DNA of 64,000 bases from Streptomyces sp. TG1A-8 (GCF_030499535.1 NZ_JASTLB010000001.1:6076001-6140000), one strand, 5' to 3'. Positions 9,201 to 17,296 are shown, numbered from the stretch's first letter. Program-made: numbers and translations. Notes: a model not told the origin generated them from the letters alone.

Positions 9201-12200
9201 GAACCGGGTGCGCAGCATCTCGTGCCGTGCCACCAGGGCGGTGAACGCGGTGTTCAGGGCGTCCACGTCCAGTTGGCCGCGGACGCGGAAGGCGAACGGC
9301 ATCAGGTACTCGGCCCGGCCCGGCTCCAGCTGGTCGAGGAACCACAGCCGCTGCTGGGCGAAGCTCAGCGGCGGCGCGGTGCCGTCGCGCGGCACCGGCA
9401 CGATCCGGGACGTCCCGGCGTCGTCCAGGTCCGCGACGGCCGCGGCCAGCAGCGCCGGCGTCGGCGCGCTGAACAGCGTCCGCACCGGCACGTCGACGCC
9501 CAGCCGCCGGCGCAGCCGCGACACGACCTGCGTGGCCAGCAGCGAGTGGCCGCCCAGTGCGAAGAAGTCGTCGTCCACGCCGACCGTGTCGATGCCCAGC
9601 ACCTGCGACCAGACCGCGGCCACCGTCCGCTCGGTGTCCGTGCGCGGAGCGGTGTACGCGGCGCCCAGGTCGGGGCGGTCGGAGGCGGGCGCGGGCAGGG
9701 CGCGGCGGTCCGTCTTGCCGTTCGGGGTGAGCGGGATGCGGTCCAGGGGCACGAACGCCGCGGGCACCATGTAGTCCGGCAGGTCGCGCTGGAGGTGGGC
9801 GCGCAGCCCGCCCGCGTCGACGGGCGGGTCCGCCACCACGTACGCCACCAGCCGCGGCATGCCGGGCGTGTCCTCGCGCAGGACGACGGTGGCCCCGGTC
9901 ACGCACGGGTGGCTCAGCAGGGCCGTCTCGATCTCGCCCGGCTCGATGCGGTAGCCGCGCAGCTTGACCTGGTTGTCGGCCCGGCCGACGAACTCCAGCC
10001 GCCCGTCCGCGTGCCACTTGGCGAGGTCGCCGGTGCGGTAGACGCGCCGCGGCGTCCCGTCCACGGTGACCACCGCGAACTTCTCCGCGGTCAGCTCCGG
10101 CCGGCCCAGGTAGCCGCGGGCCAGTCCGGGACAGGCGATCCACATCTCGCCCGGCACCCCCACCGGCACCGGCCGGCCGTGGCGGTCCACCACGAACACC
10201 TTCGCGCCGGCGACGGGGCGGCCGATCGGCACGTGGTCGCCGGGGCCGGTGATCCGGGCGGTCGTGGCCTCCTGCGCGGCCTCCGTCGGTCCGTAGCCGT
10301 TGACCAGGGGCACGGAGGTGTGCCGGAACCACTGCCGCACCTGTTCGCGCTGCAGCGCCTCGCCGCCGAGCCGGACCAGCCGCAGTTCCGGGCCCAGCGC
10401 GTCCGGCCCGTCGAGTTCGGCGGCGAGCGCGCCGAACGCCGACGGGGTCAGCCAGGCCACCGTCACCCCGTTGGTGCGCAGCGCCTGCGCGAGCCGGCCG
10501 GGGTCCCAGGCCTCGTCGCGCAGCACCAGGGACGCGCCTGAGGTGAGCGGTGCGAACAACTGCCCCACCGAGGAGTCGAAGGCGATCGACGCGAACTGCA
10601 GGACCCGGTCCTCGTGCGTGAGCCCCAGCTGCCGGCGCGTCTCCCGCATCCGCGCCCGCAGGGCGCCGTGGGTGATCTGCACGCCCTTGGGACGGCCAGT
10701 GGAACCGCTCGTGTAGATCACGTAGGCGAGGTCGTCCGGGCCGGGCCGCGGCACGCAGCCGCCGGGCGGGCCGGCGGGCAGGTCCGCCGGCCAGGAGCCC
10801 TCCAGCAGCAGGCACGGCGTGCCGGCGGGCAGCCGGCCGGTGTGCGCGGACTGCGTGACGATCAGCGGTGCGCCGCAGTCCCGCACCATGTGGGCGAGCC
10901 GGTCCGTGGGGTACGCCGGGTCCAGGGGGACGTAGGCGGCGCCCGACTTGAGGATGCCGAGCAGCGCGCTCACCATGTCGGTGCCGCGGTCCAGGCACAC
11001 CGCCACCAGCGTCCCGGGACCGGCGCCGCGCTCGCGCAGCCGGCCGGCGATCCACTCGGCCCGCGCGTCCAGCTCCCGGTAGGTCAGGTGATCGGTGCCG
11101 CAGGTCACGGCGGGGGAGTCGGGGCGCTGCGCGGCCCGCTCCTCGAACAGCCGGTGCACGGTCAGCGCGTCCGGGGCGTCGGCGTCGGCGCCGTTCCAGT
11201 CGGCCAGGACCTCCTGGCGCTCGTCGGCGGTCAGCATCTCCAGCGCGGACAGCCGGGCCGTGGGGGTGCGGGCGGCGGAGGCGAGCAGGGTCTCGAAGTG
11301 CCCGGCCAGCCGCACCATCGTGGCCTCGTCGAACAGGTCGGTGGAGTAGACGATCGTGCCGTCCAGCGCCCCGTCGGCGGCCTCGGCGGCGTAGAAGGTG
11401 AAGTCGAACTTGGAGTCCTGCGCGACCACCTCCAGCTGCCGGACGCCGAGCCCGGGCAGGTCCCACGAGCGGCTGTCGGGCGTGTTCTGCAGCACGAACA
11501 TGGTCTGGAACAGCGGGTTGCGGGACAGGTCCCGCCGGGGTGCCAGCTCCTCCACCAGGCGTTCGAAGGGCAGGTCCTGGTGGTCGTAGGCGCCCAGCGC
11601 GGTGTCCTTGACCCGGTCGAGGAGCTCGGTGAACGTCGGGTCGCCCGACAGGTCGGTGCGCATGACCAGCGTGTTCACGAAGAAGCCGATCATGTCCTCG
11701 ATCTCGGCCCGGTTGCGGCCCGCGATCGGGGTGCCGACCGCGATGTCCTCCTGGCCGCTGTAGCGGGACAGCACGAGCTGGAACACCGCGAGCAGCGTCA
11801 TGAACAGGCTCGCGCCGGTGTCGTGCGCCAGCCTGCGCGCGCCGTCGGCGGTCCCCGCGGGGATCCGGAACGTGAGCATGGCGCCGTTGCCGCTGCGCCG
11901 CGCCGGACGCCTGCGGTCGGTGGGCAGCTCCAGCGGCTCGGTGCCCGCCAGCCGCCCGCGCCAGTAGTCCAGCTGCCCGTCGAGCACGTCACCGGTGAAC
12001 CACTCGCGCTGCCAGACGGCGAAGTCGGCGTACTGCAGGGGAGGTTCGGGCAGACCGTCGGCGGCTCCCGTGACGTGTCGCGTGTACAGCGCGGTCAGTT
12101 CCCGCGAGAGCACGCCCGCCGACCAGCCGTCGAAGGCGATGTGGTGGACCGTCAGCGACAGCAGGTGTTCCTCGTCGGCCAGCCGGATCAGCAGGGCGCG

Positions 12201-12962
12201 GACCACGGGGCCGGTGGCGAGGTCCATGGGCCGGAAGCCCTCGGTGTCCACCAGCGCGGTGGCCGCCTCCTCCCGGGCGGCGGCGTCCCCGACGCCGCGC
12301 AGGTCGTGGACGGCCAGCGGCAGCGGCCGGGGGGCGTCGACGACCTGGCCGGGGTCGCCGTCCCCGTCGGTGACGAAGCGGGTGCGCAGCACCTCGTGCC
12401 GTGCCACCAGCTCGGACAGCGACGCCTCCAGCGCCGGCACGTCGAGGGGGCCCTGGACGCGCAGTCCCATGGGGATGAGGTATTCGGCGCGGCCCGGCTC
12501 CAGCTGGTCCAGGAACCACAGCCGGCGCTGCGCGAACGACAGCGGCAGGGGACGCCCGTCCCGGACCGCGGCGCGGATGACGGGGACGTCGTCGGGGGCG
12601 CCGGCACCCGGCAGGCCGGCCACGGAATCCAGGTCCGGGAGATCCGCGTCGACGGACTCGAACAGCCGGCGGGCCCTGAGCAGGGCCTCCTCCGCGAGGA
12701 ACGACGCCACGGCTGCGACCGTCAGCGGTGACGGTACCGTCCGGGCGCACAATTCCGAACCGAATTCCTCCGCGACCCGGCGGGCCATTTCCGCCGCCTG
12801 GTCCTCGGTGCCGCCCAGCCGGAAGAAATCGCAATCCGCTGTCGTCACCTCGGTGCCCAGCACGGAACCCCACACCGCGGCGATGCGGGCCTCGGCCGGG
12901 GAAAGGCCCGGTTGCGCCGTTTCCCGCCCGTGCGCCGGGGCCACCATCGGATTCGTAGTCAT
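6216..12962 (-). CDS. Non-ribosomal peptide synthetase, degenerate T-C-A-T-C-A-T
   Basis: 2248-residue NRPS, first gene of the NRPS operon. Order: a carrier-like N-terminus (about 20-95), C (about 138-560, HHIAFDG near 273), A (about 620-1085), T (LGGHSLL near 1134), C (about 1200-1620, HHIAFDG near 1334), A (about 1690-2145), T (LGGHSLL near 2194). In the N-terminal carrier-like domain the phosphopantetheine motif reads LGGTED (residues 49-54), so the attachment serine is replaced by Glu53. The first A domain gives D-S-G-W-R-G-G-Q-E, which I do not recognise. The second gives D-V-Y-H-F-S-L-V-D, one change from the Ser code DVWHFSLVD. Predicted order with the next gene: X-Ser-Asn-Asn. The start ATG is preceded by GGTGGAG at short spacing; Met6 is an alternative. 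Confidence 0.96.
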   Translation of the reverse strand: MTTNPMVAPAHGRETAQPGLSPAEARIAAVWGSVLGTEVTTADCDFFRLGGTEDQAAEMARRVAEEFGSELCARTVPSPLTVAAVASFLAEEALLRARRLFESVDADLPDLDSVAGLPGAGAPDDVPVIRAAVRDGRPLPLSFAQRRLWFLDQLEPGRAEYLIPMGLRVQGPLDVPALEASLSELVARHEVLRTRFVTDGDGDPGQVVDAPRPLPLAVHDLRGVGDAAAREEAATALVDTEGFRPMDLATGPVVRALLIRLADEEHLLSLTVHHIAFDGWSAGVLSRELTALYTRHVTGAADGLPEPPLQYADFAVWQREWFTGDVLDGQLDYWRGRLAGTEPLELPTDRRRPARRSGNGAMLTFRIPAGTADGARRLAHDTGASLFMTLLAVFQLVLSRYSGQEDIAVGTPIAGRNRAEIEDMIGFFVNTLVMRTDLSGDPTFTELLDRVKDTALGAYDHQDLPFERLVEELAPRRDLSRNPLFQTMFVLQNTPDSRSWDLPGLGVRQLEVVAQDSKFDFTFYAAEAADGALDGTIVYSTDLFDEATMVRLAGHFETLLASAARTPTARLSALEMLTADERQEVLADWNGADADAPDALTVHRLFEERAAQRPDSPAVTCGTDHLTYRELDARAEWIAGRLRERGAGPGTLVAVCLDRGTDMVSALLGILKSGAAYVPLDPAYPTDRLAHMVRDCGAPLIVTQSAHTGRLPAGTPCLLLEGSWPADLPAGPPGGCVPRPGPDDLAYVIYTSGSTGRPKGVQITHGALRARMRETRRQLGLTHEDRVLQFASIAFDSSVGQLFAPLTSGASLVLRDEAWDPGRLAQALRTNGVTVAWLTPSAFGALAAELDGPDALGPELRLVRLGGEALQREQVRQWFRHTSVPLVNGYGPTEAAQEATTARITGPGDHVPIGRPVAGAKVFVVDRHGRPVPVGVPGEMWIACPGLARGYLGRPELTAEKFAVVTVDGTPRRVYRTGDLAKWHADGRLEFVGRADNQVKLRGYRIEPGEIETALLSHPCVTGATVVLREDTPGMPRLVAYVVADPPVDAGGLRAHLQRDLPDYMVPAAFVPLDRIPLTPNGKTDRRALPAPASDRPDLGAAYTAPRTDTERTVAAVWSQVLGIDTVGVDDDFFALGGHSLLATQVVSRLRRRLGVDVPVRTLFSAPTPALLAAAVADLDDAGTSRIVPVPRDGTAPPLSFAQQRLWFLDQLEPGRAEYLMPFAFRVRGQLDVDALNTAFTALVARHEMLRTRFGTDGAGAPVQLIDPAGPVTVAVRDLRAAGDAAAREDALAAVLREDGLRPVDLGAGPVLRALLVRLAEEENVLAVTVHHIAFDGWSVGVLVRELSALYAAALGARPAAPDLAPPPVQYADYALWQRGWLSGGTLERQLAYWRDRLDALEPLELPTDHPRPAERTGKGEVVRFSVPAAIAARARTVSADSGVSLFMTLLSVFQLLLARYSGQRDIAVGTPIAGRNRAETEDLIGFFVNTLVMRTDLSGDPAFTELLDRVKDTALGAYDHQDLPFERLVEELAPDRDLSRNPLFQTLFTLQNTPGADAWNLPGLSAEPVEMPVRDAKFDLSLYLAEAADGTLDGAVVYADDLFTEATARRLAGHFQNLLAAATARPHSALSELEMLGADERHRILTEWNDTAAPVPAAATLHRLFEERAALDPDAVAVVCGTDTLTFRELDEHANRLAHRLRAVPGIGPDVPVGVCLERSPAMVWTLLGILKAGAAYVPLDPEHPAERLAYLVEDSGAPLVVTDTAHAALLPAGLDLLAVDRAADLPDTLPATAPEPVAGPGDLCYLIYTSGSTGRPKGVRVEHRGVVNYLAGMQHAFPLAPGEGFLQATPLSFDVSAYEIFWPLWQGATVVLVPGSDRLDMAGVSRLMRAHRVVGLHFVPSLLDLFVSRVRPEDCAHLRYAFASGEPLQPTLVGRYVDRFPGDLVNLYGATEVSVDTTYWRASRTDPQGPVLAGRPMANQTVYVLDPDRRPVPAGVLGEVYLGGASVGRGYHERPELTAQRFVPDPFTGGRMYRTGDLGRFTSDGELDLLGRIDRQVKLRGVRVELGEVEAVLLTHGAVGVCAVVVREDAPGDKRLAAYCVPAPGGTVDVGALRGWAAERLPRAMMPSAFVILPELPLNRNGKVDHAALPAPGGDGDATAGFVAPRDDVEAEIAHVMADVLGTERVGVHDGFFELGGHSLLAIQLVNRIEAATGVRIGLRRLFQAPTVAGIKRQLLELFDTQEQAS

Positions 12963-13046
12963 GCTCCACCAGTTCCTCGTCGTCGGCCGTAACGCAAGGC
13001 CCTCGGATACTCAGCCGAATTCGATGCTGGCAGAGCGGTCCTGACG

Positions 13047-13092
13047 AGATAACTGGTTACTTCTGCCCGCCGGACCTGGTCACTTCTACCCG
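13047..13092 (-). promoter_or_regulatory. Candidate SARP-type promoter of the NRPS operon
   Basis: Two direct repeats, CTGGTTACTTCTGCCCG (13053-13069) and CTGGTCACTTCTACCCG (13076-13092), match at 15 of 17 positions with a 23-bp period. On the minus strand the core AGAAGTRACC precedes a possible -10 TTATCT at 13047-13052 by a few bases, about 85 nt upstream of the NRPS start. Two-turn-spaced direct repeats just upstream of -10 are typical of SARP activator sites. The link to the SARP at 21150 is inference. Confidence 0.45.
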
Positions 13093-13119
13093 TGGTCCGT
13101 GGTCCGTGGTCCGTGGCCG
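13092..13119. repeat. Short tandem repeat GTGGTCC
   Basis: Three exact GTGGTCC units followed by a degenerate GTGGCCG, in the intergenic stretch between the NRPS operon and the exporter gene. No function is apparent; it adjoins the putative NRPS promoter repeats. The remaining intergenic sequence to 13259 shows no other clear element. Confidence 0.8.
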
Positions 13120-13259
13120 CGTGCGCCCGTGGAGGGCGCACGCCCCCGCCCGCGCGGGACGGCTGCCGGCGGTGCGCGACGGCCGTACGGGAAACGGGGG
13201 ACCGGCGCGGGCCGGGCGGGTGGAGCGCCACGGCCTGCACCGGTCCCCCGTCGCGCCGG

Positions 13260-14648
13260 TCAGGCGGCGGCGGTCATCGAGGGCTCGCCGGGCACGGCCT
13301 GTCCGGGCGGGTGCGCCACCGCGCCCCCGGTGTCGTCGGCGCCGGACGCCGTCCGCTTGCGCATGCCGGCCCACTCCCGGCTCGTGCCGGGCACCACGAT
13401 CGCGACGAGGTACAGCCCGCCCACGATCCACAGCGCCCCCGACGTACCGGTCACGGTCACCAGGGCCGCGCCCAGCAGTCCGCCGAACGGGATGCCCGCC
13501 CAGGTGACGGCCTGCGCCATCGTCTTGACCCGGCCCAGCAGCGGCGTCGGGATCAGCTCGTAGGTCACGGCCCCCACGATCGGGTTGACGAAGCCGGACC
13601 CCAGGCCGCCCACCGCGAGCACCGTCAGGACCAGCCACAGCGGTGCCCCCGCCGCCATCGCCGCGAAGCGCGGCACCCCGCCCAGGGTGAAGCCGATCAG
13701 GTAGACGGTGCGCCGCGGCAGCCGCTCGGCCACCCCGGCGGCCGCCAGCGCGGCGACGATCGACGTCGCGGCGAAGACGCTGACCACCAGGCCGACGGCC
13801 TCCGCGCCGTTGCCCGACTCCTTCGCCCACACCGGCAGCAGCACCGACATGAACGCCTGGTCGAGGAGGTTGGTCATCGCCAGCATGCCCACGATGGACC
13901 GCAGCAGCTTCGCGTCGCGCAGGAACGCGGCGCCCTGACGCAGCCGGGTGAGATAGCTGTCGGCCTCCTCGACCGGCGTCTCGTGGGGCTCCGGCACCGG
14001 ATCGCTCAGGGTCGTGGAGACGACCAGCGCCGACACCGCGAACAGCGCGGCGGTGACCCACAGCGCGTACAGGCTGCCGAAGGCGGTGACGACCACGCCC
14101 GCGAGGGCCGGTCCGACGGTGGTCGCGGTCCGTTCGACCGCCGCCGACAGACCGGTGCCCCGCTCGATGGGCACGCGGGCCGCCCTGGTGGCCGACGGCA
14201 CGAAGAGCCCCTTGGCGCCGTTGGCCGGCCCGTCGGCGGCGCCGACCACGGCCAGCAGCGCCAGCAGCAGTCCGAAGGACAGGTGCCCCGTCAGGTACAG
14301 CAGCGGTGCGGTGGCCATCGCGACGGTGGAGGCCAGGTCACCCGCCACGCTGATCCGCTTGGGGCCGAGCCGGTCGATGACCGGGCCCGCCAGTGCCTGC
14401 GCGATCACGTACGGCACGATCTGGCAGAAGGCCACCAGACCGGTCTTGCCGACGCTCCCGGTCGTGGTCAGGACGAACCAGGGCAGGGCGATCGACAGCA
14501 CCCGGTTGGCCGACAGGGCCGCCGCGTTGGCCGAGAGCATGCCGACCAGGCCGCGCAGGACCCGCGGGCCGGTCTCCGGGGCGGCCGGGGAGGGCGCCGG
14601 TGCGCTGCTGTCCGCCGCCGTCGTGGCGGCCGTGTGCTCAGGGGGCAT
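13260..14648 (-). CDS. MFS drug-type exporter
   Basis: 462-residue major facilitator superfamily transporter with about twelve hydrophobic segments and an N-terminal, Pro/Ala-rich cytosolic tail (first 35 residues). It has the DRLGPKR loop after the second helix, typical of drug:proton antiporters of the EmrB/TetV/MdtH type. It starts 5 bp after the preceding ArsR-like regulator gene, so the two form an operon. The position directly after the NRPS operon makes self-resistance or export of the peptide plausible, but nothing in the sequence fixes the substrate. A second, homologous regulator/exporter pair lies at 37790-39694. Confidence 0.9.
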   Translation of the reverse strand: MPPEHTAATTAADSSAPAPSPAAPETGPRVLRGLVGMLSANAAALSANRVLSIALPWFVLTTTGSVGKTGLVAFCQIVPYVIAQALAGPVIDRLGPKRISVAGDLASTVAMATAPLLYLTGHLSFGLLLALLAVVGAADGPANGAKGLFVPSATRAARVPIERGTGLSAAVERTATTVGPALAGVVVTAFGSLYALWVTAALFAVSALVVSTTLSDPVPEPHETPVEEADSYLTRLRQGAAFLRDAKLLRSIVGMLAMTNLLDQAFMSVLLPVWAKESGNGAEAVGLVVSVFAATSIVAALAAAGVAERLPRRTVYLIGFTLGGVPRFAAMAAGAPLWLVLTVLAVGGLGSGFVNPIVGAVTYELIPTPLLGRVKTMAQAVTWAGIPFGGLLGAALVTVTGTSGALWIVGGLYLVAIVVPGTSREWAGMRKRTASGADDTGGAVAHPPGQAVPGEPSMTAAA

Positions 14649-14653
14649 CTTTC

Positions 14654-15268
14654 TCACTCCGTGTCGGTGGGGTGGGTGACGTGCCGGTCCGTGCCGGTGG
14701 GGAACAACTGGAACTGGAACGCGACCCGCGCCGCGCCCTCCGGGAGCGGTGAACCGGCCGGCGGGGAGGCGGAGGTGCGCCGCCGGAGCAGTTCGTGGAT
14801 CTCCGCCATCAACTCCTTGGCGCCGGCCGGGGTGAGTGACAGCGCGTAGTCGCCGAAGTCCTGGGCGTCGCGCCACTCGGGCGGGAGCGAGGGGGTCGTG
14901 TCGATGGCGGCCGTCATGGCCTCGGACCAGACCCGGCCGAGCGCCTGCAGGTAGACCACGCCGAGCCCGTCGCCCTCCTGCAGCGCCTCGTCGTCCGGCA
15001 CGACGGTGTTGGCGTGCGCCGCCTGCCACCACCGCTCGCGGCGCCCGCCCCGGGAGGGGGCCTCCACGATGAAGCCGTACTCGGCGAGCTGGCGCAGGTG
15101 GTAGCTGGTCGCGCCGGTGTTGTGGTCCAGCCGCCGGGCCAGCGTGGTCGCCGTGGCCGGGCCCTCCGTCCGCAGGATCGTGAGGATCCGCACCCGCAGG
15201 GGGTGGGCGATCCCGCGCAGGTTGCGGGCGGTCAGGTGCACTTGGGACGGCTGCTCCGGAAGTTCCAT
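14654..15268 (-). CDS. ArsR-like winged-helix regulator (HTH_20 type)
   Basis: About 204 residues. Residues 15-95 form a winged helix: RGIAHPLRVRILTIL, then TTLARRLDHNTGATSYHLRQLAEYG as the recognition region, then the wing with GGRRERWW. The C-terminal half is the ligand or dimer domain common in Streptomyces regulators of this group. The ATG at 15268 is chosen because homologous proteins begin shortly before the winged helix and because operator-like repeats lie just upstream. No good Shine-Dalgarno is present, so the mRNA may be leaderless or start at the in-frame GTG at 15277. It probably represses itself and the exporter downstream. Confidence 0.88.
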   Translation of the reverse strand: MELPEQPSQVHLTARNLRGIAHPLRVRILTILRTEGPATATTLARRLDHNTGATSYHLRQLAEYGFIVEAPSRGGRRERWWQAAHANTVVPDDEALQEGDGLGVVYLQALGRVWSEAMTAAIDTTPSLPPEWRDAQDFGDYALSLTPAGAKELMAEIHELLRRRTSASPPAGSPLPEGAARVAFQFQLFPTGTDRHVTHPTDTE

Positions 15269-15289
15269 GCCGTTCACGGTAGATGACAC

Positions 15290-15331
15290 AGAAGTCTTTG
15301 CATAGAAGTCTGTGCACAGATTTCCGTGCAG
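15290..15331. promoter_or_regulatory. Operator-like triple 14-bp repeat
   Basis: Three tandem 14-mers: AGAAGTCTTTGCAT, AGAAGTCTGTGCAC and AGATTTCCGTGCAG, at 15290, 15304 and 15318. Within them TGCATAGA-AG-TCTGTGCA (15299-15316) is a near-perfect palindrome, suited to a winged-helix dimer. They lie 22 bp upstream of the ArsR-like regulator start, so autoregulation is likely. Confidence 0.6.
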
Positions 15332-15380
15332 TACGGATGTGCCACGGCGCGCCGCTCCCGCCCCGGGCGGGCCCACGGAA

Positions 15381-15427
15381 ACGGGTCCGGGCCGGACGCG
15401 GTGGTACCGCGTCCGGCCCGGACCCGT
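15381..15427. terminator. Strong hairpin terminator after the glucanase gene
   Basis: A perfect 22-bp stem (15381-15402 with 15406-15427) closed by a 3-nt loop. It lies 38 bp past the stop of the GH64 gene and before the ArsR-like regulator, isolating the two minus-strand units. No U-tract follows, as is usual in Streptomyces. Confidence 0.85.
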
Positions 15428-15464
15428 GGAAGAGCGGTCGGGCGCCTGGGGCCGCCCGGGGCGT

Positions 15465-16823
15465 CTACCAGCCGACGGCCACCATCAGCCACTGCGGGTC
15501 GCCGTGGGAGACGAAGGACGATTGGCCCGCGACGTCGTCGTAGGGGAAGCCGTAGGCCAGGTGGCCGATGGCGTTGTCGTGCCAGAACTCGGCGTAGTAG
15601 TTGGCGGGTGCCGCCTTGTAGAACTGGGCCGGGTCGGCCTGTTGGGAGGACGGCAGCGTGGCCACGTGGCGGTTGAGGGCCGCGCACATGTCGGGGTTGC
15701 CGGCCAGGGCGGCGGCGCAGCCGAAGATGTCGGACGTGGCCGCGTTGACGCCGACGGACCGGGCGTAGGAGGTGAAGTAGTCGGCGTTGGCGCCGCCGGC
15801 GCGGAAGCTCGGGTCGCTGCCGGGCGCGATGATCCGGTACGGGGCCTGGGTCCGGGCCAGCACCTTGAACTGGTCCGGCACCGCGTCGATGAACCGCTGG
15901 AAGGTCGTGGCGCGGTCCTCGGCGAACGTCTGCCGGTTCTCGCCGACCTCGACGTCGTAGCCGTCCTTGGCGTGCAGCCGCATGGCCAGTTTGAGGCCGA
16001 AGGCGTCGACGCGGGTGGTGTTGCCGTTGAAGACGCCGTTGCCGACCGTGAACTCGATGAAGTCGTAGTAGGGGCTGTTGGGCGAGCCGAGGTAGAAGTA
16101 CATCCGGCCCGCGGAGTTCGCCGGCATGTCCAGGTAGGGCTGTTCGGCGATGGAGTGGACCTGCCCGTTGAAGCTCCAGTACACCTGGCTGTCGGGGTAC
16201 TTGCCGTTGGTGCGGTTCAGGATCTTCACTTCGACGGCGTTGCTCGCGGGGGGTATGTCGCTCGTGCTGCCCCAGAAGTCGTCCGGCGGAGTGGTGGTGC
16301 CGCCGGGGCCGTAGACCTGGAACTCCCACAGGGAGTACCCGTAGGCGGTGGCCCGTGCCGTCGCGTAGAGGCGCACGTAGCGGCCGCTGCCGGTCACGCC
16401 GAGGTTCTGGGTGCCACCGGTGGCGGTGGTGGTGGAGTACAGGGTGGTCCAGGTCCGCGCGTCGGTGGAGGTCTGGATCTGGTAGGCCTTCGCGTAGGCG
16501 GCCTCCCAGTTCAGGGTGAGGCGGGTGAACTGCTGGACGGAGCCGAGGTCCACCTGGAGCCACTGCGGGTCGGCGAAGGCGGAGGACCAGCGGGTGCCGG
16601 GGTCGCCGTCGACCGCCGCCGTCGCCGGGAAGGCCGCGCTCTCGCTCGAGGAGGCCGTGGCCGGCCGTCCCTGGGACAGCACCTGGTCGGCGGCGCGCGC
16701 GGATGACGGCGCCAGGGCGGCGAAACAGGCCGCGAGCAGGATGACGACCGCGCCCAGGGCCGTGCGGGAGCGGGCGCGGTGGGGCGATGGTCTGCGCACG
16801 AGTGCGCTGGGGGAAGTCTGCAC
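15465..16823 (-). CDS. Secreted GH64 beta-1,3-glucanase with discoidin-type carbohydrate-binding domain
   Basis: Endo-beta-1,3-glucanase of glycoside hydrolase family 64 (thaumatin-like fold), secreted to attack fungal or algal cell walls. From the chosen start: signal peptide (Arg/His-rich start, then ALGAVVILLAACFAAL and an ARA-AD cleavage site near residue 45), F5/8 type C/CBM32-like domain of about 125 residues, a short PPDD linker, and a GH64 domain of about 255 residues starting EVKILNRTNGKYP. The GTG at 16823 has GGAG 5 nt upstream. An upstream ATG at 16907 would place the operator palindrome inside the gene, so GTG is preferred. Single-gene unit, probably unrelated to the NRPS. Confidence 0.9.
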   Translation of the reverse strand: MQTSPSALVRRPSPHRARSRTALGAVVILLAACFAALAPSSARAADQVLSQGRPATASSSESAAFPATAAVDGDPGTRWSSAFADPQWLQVDLGSVQQFTRLTLNWEAAYAKAYQIQTSTDARTWTTLYSTTTATGGTQNLGVTGSGRYVRLYATARATAYGYSLWEFQVYGPGGTTTPPDDFWGSTSDIPPASNAVEVKILNRTNGKYPDSQVYWSFNGQVHSIAEQPYLDMPANSAGRMYFYLGSPNSPYYDFIEFTVGNGVFNGNTTRVDAFGLKLAMRLHAKDGYDVEVGENRQTFAEDRATTFQRFIDAVPDQFKVLARTQAPYRIIAPGSDPSFRAGGANADYFTSYARSVGVNAATSDIFGCAAALAGNPDMCAALNRHVATLPSSQQADPAQFYKAAPANYYAEFWHDNAIGHLAYGFPYDDVAGQSSFVSHGDPQWLMVAVGW

Positions 16824-16877
16824 GGGATCTCCGGAAGCCGGGTCGGCATACGTGGGGGATGGAGCGGAAGCACGCGT

Positions 16878-16889
16878 GAGAGCGCTCTC
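16878..16889. promoter_or_regulatory. LacI-family operator-like palindrome
   Basis: Perfect palindrome GAGAGCGCTCTC, 55 bp upstream of the glucanase GTG start. It resembles CebR/LacI-family operators of actinomycete glycosidase genes (TGGGAGCGCTCCCA), suggesting repression until a glucan-derived sugar is present. The rest of 16890-17260 shows no other element I can support. Confidence 0.6.
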
Positions 16890-17267
16890 TCCGGGTTGTA
16901 TCCCCATCTCTGTCCGGCGTCAACAACTGAAGCCGTATTCAGTGCGGTTGGTGTTCCGGGCGCGTTACGACGCTGGCAGTGCCGGCAGGGGGGCGCGCGG
17001 GGACCGGCGCCCCGTTCGGGTCCCGGCCGGCCGGTCGGGAGCGGGACGCCGCAAGCGTTCACTACTTGACGTGGGCCGGCGGCCGGCGTGGGGCGGACCC
17101 GGTCCGGTGGCGGCCGGCAGCGGTCGCGCCGCCACCGGGCGCCACGCGTTTCGGCGCGGAGTCGTGCCATCGTCCCATATGGTTGACTCATTATCTTTTC
17201 TCTGTCGGTCGAGGGTGTCCTTTCCGTCCTGGAGTGCTTGCTTGCACCTCCCCTCCCTTCGTAATGG

Positions 17268-17296
17268 TTGATGTGTCATGTAATTGCAGTTAAATT
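17268..17296 (+). promoter_or_regulatory. Putative promoter of the SDR gene
   Basis: TTGATG (17268-17273), 17-bp spacer, TAAATT (17291-17296), in an unusually A/T-rich patch 55 bp upstream of the SDR start. AATT half-sites flank the -10 region (AATTGCAGTTAAATT), a possible site for the MarR regulator encoded downstream; that is inference. Confidence 0.5.

Noticed and set aside
5826..10541. 1571-codon open frame on the plus strand
   Set aside because: It is antisense to both NRPS genes, whose minus-strand frames show conserved C, A and T motifs. The plus-strand product is low-complexity without any domain; long antisense frames are expected at this G/C content.
13092..13119. Short tandem repeats as a possible CRISPR or replication iteron
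   Set aside because: Units are 7 bp with no spacers and only three copies; no cas or replication genes nearby.
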